From Pirellulales bacterium (GTDB lineage: Bacteria; Planctomycetota; Planctomycetia; Pirellulales; PALSA-1355), in contig JALHMI010000003.1 of assembly GCA_022844125.1 (NCBI GenBank), positions 310,001 to 374,000 of the forward strand: DNA of 64,000 nt, given 5' to 3'. This document shows positions 43,145-49,330 of this stretch, piece after piece; within the stretch, counting starts at the first letter, position 1; every line of letters begins with the position of its first letter. The notes under the pieces were generated by a model. The model saw only the letters and a list, made by a program, of their open reading frames with translations. It made no database searches and was not told the origin of the DNA. The position numbers and the translations under genes were made by a program.

Positions 43145-43261
43145 ATGACTCGGATGCTGTGTGTGCTGGCCTTGGTACTGGGAATCGGTTCGTTGTCGCT
43201 GGTCGTCGGTTGCGAACAGCCGAAGAAGCCCGACGCACCCGCTCCCAACACCACAGGCTAG
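43145..43261 (+). CDS. 38-residue lipoprotein
   Basis: MTRMLCVLALVLGIGSLSLV then VGCEQPKKPDAPAPNTTG. A short lipoprotein signal with lipobox 'LVVGC' (Cys23) and a 15-residue Pro/Lys/Asp tail after the cysteine. The start is strongly supported: GAGGAG (43132-43137) at 7-base spacing, with a sigma-70-like promoter upstream. It lies 165 bases before an ABC sugar-binding lipoprotein. The mature protein would be only a lipid anchor with a tiny polar tail. Function unknown; such mini-lipoproteins can modulate envelope complexes. Confidence 0.7.
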   Translation: MTRMLCVLALVLGIGSLSLVVGCEQPKKPDAPAPNTTG

Positions 43262-43426
43262 CTTAAACACGTCGCGACGGCGCCGGGGTCCTTTGCACAG
43301 CTTCCACGAGTTTGACTTACGGTTCCCAGAAGAAACTGGAACCTCAGGTGCAAGTGACTCCGGCGTCCCGCGTGCGGCAGGGCCCATCCGATCAATCCGG
43401 CGACCTCAGGCAAGAGGAAGGCTTCC

Positions 43427-44554
43427 ATGTTTCCAGGGCGGAACTTTTCTGCAGTCGCTGCGCTCGCGGCGCTGGCCATCTCGACCGGCTGCAACTCGAG
43501 CACGAGTTCTAGCGGCGAGGGCTCGTCAGCGACCGGTACCAAGCGCGTGATCCTGCTCACCAACGGCGCCGATCCTTTCTGGGATGCAATGTTCGTCGGG
43601 ATGCAAGACGCCGAGCGCGAATTCAAGCTCGCCGACGCCGGCCTGCAAACGAAAATGGAAGTCAACGACGGCACACCCAAGGGCCAGATCGATCGGCTCC
43701 GTCAATTCGCCAACCAGACCGACATCGCGGCAGTCGCCGTATCCGTAACCGATTCCAAGAACCCAGCCATTGCCCGGGCGATGGAAGATTGCCAGAAAGC
43801 CGGGATCAAGGTCATCGCAATCGACTCGGATGTCGATCGCAACATGAACCGCGCGGCGCGGTTTGCTTACCTGGGCACCGACAACGTGATCGGCGGTCAG
43901 GAACTGGGAAAGGCCGCCGCCGCGATTCGACCTGACGGCGGCAAGTATGCCACGTTCGTCGGGCTGAAAGGCGCGGCCAACGCCATCGAACGGATCAGCG
44001 GGTTCGGCGAAGGCGCCGGCGCGAAGTTTGAGCAGGTCGAAAACCTGGGAGACGACATGGACCTCAGCACGGCCCAGAAGAACGTCCGCGACGCGCTCGA
44101 CCGAAATCCCGACCTGACGACGCTCGTTGGCATCTGGGCTTACAATGCCGACGCGATCGTCCGCGTGGCGAAGGAGCGGGGCATCCGCGACAAGTCCACG
44201 ATCGTCGTGTTCGACGCTGCGCCCAAAGCCGTGGCGCACATGTCGGAAGGCAACATCGACGCGATGGTCGTGCAGAATCCTTACGAAATGGGCTACCTTG
44301 GCACACGGCTGATGAAGGCACTGGTTGAGGACGATCACGTCACAATTCACGAGCTTTACCCGTCGTACAACGCCGAAACGAAAAAATTCGACGAGAGCAA
44401 TCCGGACGCCGACATCCTCACCACGGGCCTGAGAGTCGTGCATCCCGACAGCGGCTCGCCACTCAAGAAAGAAGCGTTCGCAGAGACAACGGAGTTCATC
44501 TCGCTAAGCGATTTCAAGAAATGGCTGGCTGACCATAACCTGACCGGATCATGA
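43427..44554 (+). CDS. Ribose-type sugar ABC transporter, substrate-binding lipoprotein
   Basis: 375 residues. ATG with GAGGAAGG upstream. Lipobox 'LAISTGC' (Cys22), then a Ser-rich linker. Periplasmic binding protein type 1 fold (RbsB-like): 'VILLTNGADPFWDAMFVGMQDAEREF' (about 41), 'VIAIDSDVDRN' (about 127), 'YLGTDNVIGGQELGKAAA', 'GIWAYNADAIVRVAKERG' and 'MVVQNPYEMGYLGTRLMKAL'. The binding cleft suits a monosaccharide. It is the first gene of an importer operon, overlapping the permease gene by 4 bases (ATGA). Confidence 0.92.
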   Translation: MFPGRNFSAVAALAALAISTGCNSSTSSSGEGSSATGTKRVILLTNGADPFWDAMFVGMQDAEREFKLADAGLQTKMEVNDGTPKGQIDRLRQFANQTDIAAVAVSVTDSKNPAIARAMEDCQKAGIKVIAIDSDVDRNMNRAARFAYLGTDNVIGGQELGKAAAAIRPDGGKYATFVGLKGAANAIERISGFGEGAGAKFEQVENLGDDMDLSTAQKNVRDALDRNPDLTTLVGIWAYNADAIVRVAKERGIRDKSTIVVFDAAPKAVAHMSEGNIDAMVVQNPYEMGYLGTRLMKALVEDDHVTIHELYPSYNAETKKFDESNPDADILTTGLRVVHPDSGSPLKKEAFAETTEFISLSDFKKWLADHNLTGS

Positions 44555-45807
44555 GCTCGAACGCCGGCCAATCGACCAGCCTTTTGCGACGCATCGCTGG
44601 CCAGCACTCGAACGAGCTGGGCCTGCTGGTTGCGATTCTGACCGTCGTGGCCGCCACCACCATCTTCAGCGAAGCCTATCGCGAGAAGCCGCTGCAGAAC
44701 GCCCAGGAGATTCTGCGGCAGACCTCGCTCCTCGGCGTGTTCGCGCTCGGCGCCGCGATTGTCATCATCTCGGGCGGCATCGATCTTTCGAGCGGCTCGG
44801 TGATCGCCTTCAGCGGCGCGATTTGCGCATCGATCATGCTGGCCCTTGCGCCGCACGATGCTTCAGGTGCGCCGGATACGAATAACCTGGGGCTCGGCGT
44901 TATCGCCGTCGCGATTGCCGGCACACTGCTCGTGGGCTTTCTGATCGGCACGCTGCACGCCTGGCTGATCACAGTCGTGGGCTTGCCGCCATTCGTGGCC
45001 ACACTGGCCTCGCTGGTCGGATTGCGCAGCCTGGCACGCGTGATGGTGCAGGAAGTGACGACCGTACTCATGCCCACGGGGCGGACCACGCAGATCTATA
45101 TCTACGACAACGCATTCAACGCGCTCGGCACCCGCTGGTGGATCCCGCTGGTGATCTTCCTGGTCTTGAGCGCTGCCTGCTGGGTGCTGTTGAGCCGCAC
45201 GGTCGTCGGCCGGCATCTCTACGCCATGGGCGGCAACGAAAACGCCGCCCGGTTGAGCGGCATTCGCACCGATTATCTCAAATGGCTGGCTTATTGCCTG
45301 GGAGCGATGACCTCCTCCATCGCTGGCATCCTGTACATGGCCGAAGTCGGAACCGCTTATCCGGCCGTGCAGGGGCTCGGCTATGAACTGAACGCGATCG
45401 CCGCAGCGGTTGTGGGTGGCTGCAGTCTGCAAGGCGGCGTCGGGACGATCGGCGGAACCATGCTCGGCGTGGTGTTCCTCCGCGTGGTGATCGACGCCGT
45501 GGCAAAACTGGTGAAAGTCGGCGCCGATGAGTACCAAGGGATCATCGTCGGCGTGCTGGTCGTACTGGCGGTGGCCTTCAACGAGCTGCGCCGGGCCGGC
45601 GGCGGCCTGCGCAAACAATTCTTTCCCGGCGTGCTGGGACTCCTGGCGATTGGCATCCTCTCCGTCCTGGGAGGCACCGTCACCACGATGATGTTCGGCC
45701 GCGGCGCAGGGGCAATCGTCTTTGTCGGCGCGATCGTGGTGCTCGCCGCCCGCAAACTGGCAGAATACCGGGCTGCACGCCGCGCTTCGCAAGCGGTGTC
45801 GTCATGA
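44551..45807 (+). CDS. Ribose-type ABC transporter permease (RbsC-like)
   Basis: 418 residues. BPD_transp_2 family: about ten TM helices, signature 'IVIISGGIDLSSGSVIAFSGAICA' (about 70-93), 'FVATLASLVGLRSLARV' and 'AAAVVGGCSLQGGVGTIGGTMLG' (about 285). RbsC is normally about 320 residues; here there is a C-terminal extension of ~70 residues with two more TM-like stretches ('FFPGVLGLLAIGILSVLGG' and 'GAGAIVFVGAIVVLAARKL') and a basic tail. Coupled to binding protein and ATPase by 4-base overlaps. Confidence 0.92.
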   Translation: MSSNAGQSTSLLRRIAGQHSNELGLLVAILTVVAATTIFSEAYREKPLQNAQEILRQTSLLGVFALGAAIVIISGGIDLSSGSVIAFSGAICASIMLALAPHDASGAPDTNNLGLGVIAVAIAGTLLVGFLIGTLHAWLITVVGLPPFVATLASLVGLRSLARVMVQEVTTVLMPTGRTTQIYIYDNAFNALGTRWWIPLVIFLVLSAACWVLLSRTVVGRHLYAMGGNENAARLSGIRTDYLKWLAYCLGAMTSSIAGILYMAEVGTAYPAVQGLGYELNAIAAAVVGGCSLQGGVGTIGGTMLGVVFLRVVIDAVAKLVKVGADEYQGIIVGVLVVLAVAFNELRRAGGGLRKQFFPGVLGLLAIGILSVLGGTVTTMMFGRGAGAIVFVGAIVVLAARKLAEYRAARRASQAVSS

Positions 45808-47333
45808 GCGCCACGCTGCTTTCGATCCAGCGCATCGCGAAACGATATCCCGGCGTCCAGGCGCTGGCCGATGTCTCGTTCGATGTTCGGCAGGGCGAAC
45901 TTCTGGCCGTCGTTGGTGAGAACGGCGCCGGCAAAAGCACGCTGATGAAGATTCTGGCAGGCGTGATTCCGGACTATGAGGGCGAACTGGCGCTGCGTGG
46001 AACTCCGGTTCGCTTTGCCGGCACACGCGATGCCGAGACCGCCGGCATCAGCATCATCCATCAGGAACTGAATCTGGTCGAGCAACTCTCCGCCGCGGCC
46101 AACATCTTCCTTGGCCGCGAGAAGCGCAATCGCTTCGGCCTGCTCGACCAGGCGGCCATGGATCGTGAAGCAGCCCGATTACTCGACGACCTCGAATGCA
46201 CGATTGACGCCCGCCGACCGGTGGGCGAACTTCGCGTCGGTGATCAGCAGCTTGTTGAGATCGCCAAGGCCCTGTCGATTGCCGCCGACGTCCTGATCAT
46301 GGACGAACCGACCAGCGCACTCACCGAATCCGAAGTCGCCCGGCTGTTTCGCGTGATCGAGCGACTGCGCCAGCGCGGCGTGACGATCCTCTACATCTCG
46401 CACAAGATGGATGAGGTCTTCAAGCTCGCCGATCGAATCGTTGTGCTTCGAGATGGCCGGCTGGTTGACGTGGTCGAGCGCGCCGCCGCCACGCCGCGAG
46501 GTATCACGCACCTGATGGTCGGGCGCGAGATCGAAGAAACCGACCTTTCACGACCGCAGATCCGGGGAGACAAAGTTCTCGAAGTTCGCAATCTGTCGCT
46601 GCCCTGGCCGCGACACGCGCGCCGCTGGCGATTGGAAGACATCTCGTTCGATTTGCATCGCGGTGAGATCGTCGGCGTCGCCGGACTGATGGGTGCGGGC
46701 CGCACCGAACTGCTCGAGTGCCTGTTTGGCGCGAGCGACGTACGACCCAGCGGTTCAATTCGCTTGGACGGCAAGCCCGTCGATTTCAAACATCCGGCCG
46801 AGGCCAAGCGAGCGGGCATTGCGCTCGTCACAGAAGATCGCAAGCGTTTCGGATTGTTCGCTGAGATGAACGTCGGCCAGAACGTCACGGTCTGCACGCT
46901 CGACCAGGCGACGCGCGGCGGCCTGCTCAGCGGCCGCGTGGAAGCGAAGCAGGCCCGCCACATCGTTAAACGCCTGGGCGTGAAGACCGCCGGCATCGAA
47001 GCCCGGATCACGAGCCTCAGCGGCGGAAACCAGCAGAAAGCGATCATCGGTCGCTGGCTGCTGACCGAGCCCAAGATACTGCTGCTCGACGACCCGACTC
47101 GCGGTGTGGACGTGGGCGCCAAGGCCGAACTCTACCGCCTGATGGACGCGCTGTGCCGCGAAGGCCTGGGCATTCTGGTCACCTCAAGCGAGCTGCCCGA
47201 GCTGCTCACGGTTTGCGATCGGATTCTGGTGCTTTGCGAGGGTCGGCTCACCGCCGAGCTTTCGCGCGCCGAAGCAACCGAGCAGCGGATCATGGAAGCC
47301 GCCACCGCCCGACAACCCGCGGCAACCGCCTGA
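45804..47333 (+). CDS. Sugar ABC transporter ATP-binding protein, double domain (RbsA-like)
   Basis: 509 residues with two ATPase domains. Domain 1: Walker A 'GENGAGKST' (about 40), signature 'LRVGDQQLVEIAKAL', Walker B 'VLIMDEPTSAL'. Domain 2: degenerate Walker A 'GLMGAGRTELLE' (about 292), signature 'LSGGNQQKAIIGRWL' and Walker B 'ILLLDDPTRGVDVGAK'. The second P-loop lacks GKST, which is normal for RbsA/MglA. Order binding protein-permease-ATPase. A long hairpin follows the stop. Confidence 0.93.
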   Translation: MSATLLSIQRIAKRYPGVQALADVSFDVRQGELLAVVGENGAGKSTLMKILAGVIPDYEGELALRGTPVRFAGTRDAETAGISIIHQELNLVEQLSAAANIFLGREKRNRFGLLDQAAMDREAARLLDDLECTIDARRPVGELRVGDQQLVEIAKALSIAADVLIMDEPTSALTESEVARLFRVIERLRQRGVTILYISHKMDEVFKLADRIVVLRDGRLVDVVERAAATPRGITHLMVGREIEETDLSRPQIRGDKVLEVRNLSLPWPRHARRWRLEDISFDLHRGEIVGVAGLMGAGRTELLECLFGASDVRPSGSIRLDGKPVDFKHPAEAKRAGIALVTEDRKRFGLFAEMNVGQNVTVCTLDQATRGGLLSGRVEAKQARHIVKRLGVKTAGIEARITSLSGGNQQKAIIGRWLLTEPKILLLDDPTRGVDVGAKAELYRLMDALCREGLGILVTSSELPELLTVCDRILVLCEGRLTAELSRAEATEQRIMEAATARQPAATA

Positions 47334-47337
47334 AAAT

Positions 47338-47387
47338 AAAACGGTGCCAGGAATGTTTTTCGAAAAAACGATTGCTGGCACCGTTTT
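47338..47387. repeat. Long GGTGCCAG hairpin, likely bidirectional terminator
   Basis: A perfect 13-base inverted repeat (AAAACGGTGCCAG at 47338-47350; complement at 47375-47387) encloses a second inner hairpin GTTTTTCGAAAAAAC. It fits exactly between the stops of the converging rbsA-like and ThiF genes (stop codons at 47331-47333 and 47388-47390). T-runs occur on both strands. Same family as 12372-12432. Confidence 0.85.
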
Positions 47388-48452
47388 TTAGGTGCCCACG
47401 TATTTGGCGTACACGCCCCGTGCCGTCGCGATGTCGTCCGTTCCCCCGACGATCGCCCGGCCATCGGCGAACAACGTCAGCACATAGTCGCCGATCGACG
47501 CTCGTACCAGATACTTGTTCTGCGTCACGCGGCCGACCGTCGCCAGCTTCGCCGCGAGTTGGTCAAGCGACGCCTGTGCCCGGTCCGAAGGATTAAGCTG
47601 CACCGCATTCCGGCCACACAGAATCGCCGAATGACTCGCCCGCTCGCCCGCCAGCCAGGGAAACTCTCCGCGATCACAGGCCGCACACTCCCCGCTCGCC
47701 CGGAGCGATTCGAGATTAACCTGCCGAATGCGATTGTCCCAGAGGTCGATGATCGTGAGCTGGCGATTAATGGCCGCGAGGCTGCCGCTGGCAATCTTCA
47801 GGGCCTCGGCGGCCTGCATCGAAGCGATCACGTTGATGATCGGGCCCAGAATGCCAGCGGTGTCGCAAGTGGGCGTCGTGCCCGGCGGAGGCGTATCGCT
47901 CATCAGACAGCGCAGGCAGGCCGTCTCGCCGGGGATGATCGTCATCGTTTGCCCCTCGGCCCCCAGGCACCCTCCATACACCCAGGGAATCTTTCGCTTC
48001 AGCGAAATATCGTTCACGAGCATCCGCGTTTCAAAATTGTCGGTGCCGTCGACAATCACATCGATCCCGTCGGTTAGCTCCTCGACATTCGTGAAGTCGA
48101 CGTCGGTGACGAGCGGCTCGATCGAGATCTCGGAATTGATCTGCCGCAGCTTGTTCGCCGCGGCAATCGCCTTCGGCAGCCCGGCAGCCACGTCGGCCTC
48201 ATCGTAGAGCACCTGCCGCTGCAAGTTGTTCAGTTCGAGAAAATCGCGGTCGACGATTCGCAAGTAGCCAACACCCGCCCGGGCAAGCGTATTCGCGATT
48301 ACCGAGCCCAGCGCCCCGCAGCCGCAAACCAGAACGCGCGAGGCGAGCAGCCGCCGCTGACCTGCTTCGCCCAGCGGCGCGTAGCGCACTTGCCGCGCGT
48401 AGCGAGCGAGATCGACGCTCTGCGAATCGTGCTGGTTGTCTGTGGTTGCCAT
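47388..48452 (-). CDS. HesA/MoeB/ThiF family ubiquitin-like-protein-activating adenylyltransferase
   Basis: 354 residues. ATG at 48452. 'ASRVLVCGCGALGSVIANTLARAGVGYLRIVDRDFLELNNLQRQ' is the E1-like nucleotide-binding start (Gly-x-Gly plus DxxxxxNLQRQ); 'DVIVDGTDNFETRMLVND', 'KIPWVYGGCLGAEGQTMTI' and a zinc site of two pairs, CLRC and CAAC. A Cys in 'TPTCDTAGILGP' sits near the expected catalytic position. No rhodanese domain; the C-terminal 'YVLTLFADGRAIVGGTDD' is usual for MoeB-like proteins. It could serve thiamine, molybdopterin or another sulfur carrier. Last gene of the uvrA-led operon. Confidence 0.88.
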   Translation of the reverse strand: MATTDNQHDSQSVDLARYARQVRYAPLGEAGQRRLLASRVLVCGCGALGSVIANTLARAGVGYLRIVDRDFLELNNLQRQVLYDEADVAAGLPKAIAAANKLRQINSEISIEPLVTDVDFTNVEELTDGIDVIVDGTDNFETRMLVNDISLKRKIPWVYGGCLGAEGQTMTIIPGETACLRCLMSDTPPPGTTPTCDTAGILGPIINVIASMQAAEALKIASGSLAAINRQLTIIDLWDNRIRQVNLESLRASGECAACDRGEFPWLAGERASHSAILCGRNAVQLNPSDRAQASLDQLAAKLATVGRVTQNKYLVRASIGDYVLTLFADGRAIVGGTDDIATARGVYAKYVGT

Positions 48453-48454
48453 AC

Positions 48455-49330
48455 CTAACAAATATATCCGGCGAGCAAGCCCGCGGGTGCCAGTTCAGCC
48501 TGCAAACGGTCGCAAGCCGCGCGGCCTTCCCGAACTGCCGTTGCGCCTTGTCGCCTTTCGGCGATGATTGGCAGTGACGATTCCAGCAACGACCATGCAT
48601 GCCCGGCAGTTAGCTTGCAGATCAAGGCATCAGCCCACGGCGACGGCTGCACACCACCGCTCCGCTCCACCAGCAACATGTTGTAAGCAGCCGCGCGTGT
48701 GTCAAAATTACAACTGGCCGGCAAAATGACCATCCCAACCGCTGGCCACCGGCCCAGCCGGCGAATCTCCACCAAAGCAGGTTCATCCAGCTCGGCGACC
48801 ACTAACACTCCCAATCGGCTCGCCGCTTCACACAACAGATCGCTCGGACGTTTCACCACGATCGCCGTGCTCGATTCGCGCCACGTCGCCAGCTCTCCGA
48901 CATTCTCTTCGTCGATGCCCACGCCGCGAAGCACCCAGTTTTTGCCGTCAAGCCTCAGACGTGCCCCCGCAGCGCCCAGCGGCCTGAAGCCGAAAGTCCG
49001 TTCGGCCTTAGCCACAACCCGGCCACCGTCGAGCAGTTCGAGTTCCGCCCGATACAAGTGCGGCATCTCCGGCGTCCAGAACGACGGCTCAGGAACTACG
49101 GCTTCCGCCAGCGGCGGTCCGCCCGGCCCACGGTCGACAAACCGGGATGTTGCGGGCAGTGTGTCCGCATACTCGCAGCTTGGCCCAGTCAGCGTTCCCC
49201 GCAACGAAATCCCCGCCCGCTCGGCGCCACCCCAGCGGGCATAAACTCGCCCGACTGCCGGACTGAGCGATCCGTAAAACAGCTCAAGTTCAACATCCTG
49301 GCTGGCGTTCGATGTGGTGTCGCCGCTCAT
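48455..49330 (-). CDS. Degenerate glycoside-hydrolase-family-2-like protein
   Basis: 291 residues, no signal peptide. The middle resembles the end of a GH2 immunoglobulin-like domain and the first third of the TIM barrel: 'FWTPEMPHLYRAELELLDGG' (84-103; compare WSPExPxLY), 'FGFR' (113-116), 'LDGKNWVLRGVGID' (127-140; compare LNGxxxxLRGVNxH). It then loses the pattern; the catalytic Asn-Glu is not found and the barrel is incomplete. Function is unknown; probably not a glycosidase. Its ATG overlaps the uvrA stop by 4 bases and its stop is 2 bases from the ThiF start, so it is firmly part of this operon. Confidence 0.6.
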   Translation of the reverse strand: MSGDTTSNASQDVELELFYGSLSPAVGRVYARWGGAERAGISLRGTLTGPSCEYADTLPATSRFVDRGPGGPPLAEAVVPEPSFWTPEMPHLYRAELELLDGGRVVAKAERTFGFRPLGAAGARLRLDGKNWVLRGVGIDEENVGELATWRESSTAIVVKRPSDLLCEAASRLGVLVVAELDEPALVEIRRLGRWPAVGMVILPASCNFDTRAAAYNMLLVERSGGVQPSPWADALICKLTAGHAWSLLESSLPIIAERRQGATAVREGRAACDRLQAELAPAGLLAGYIC

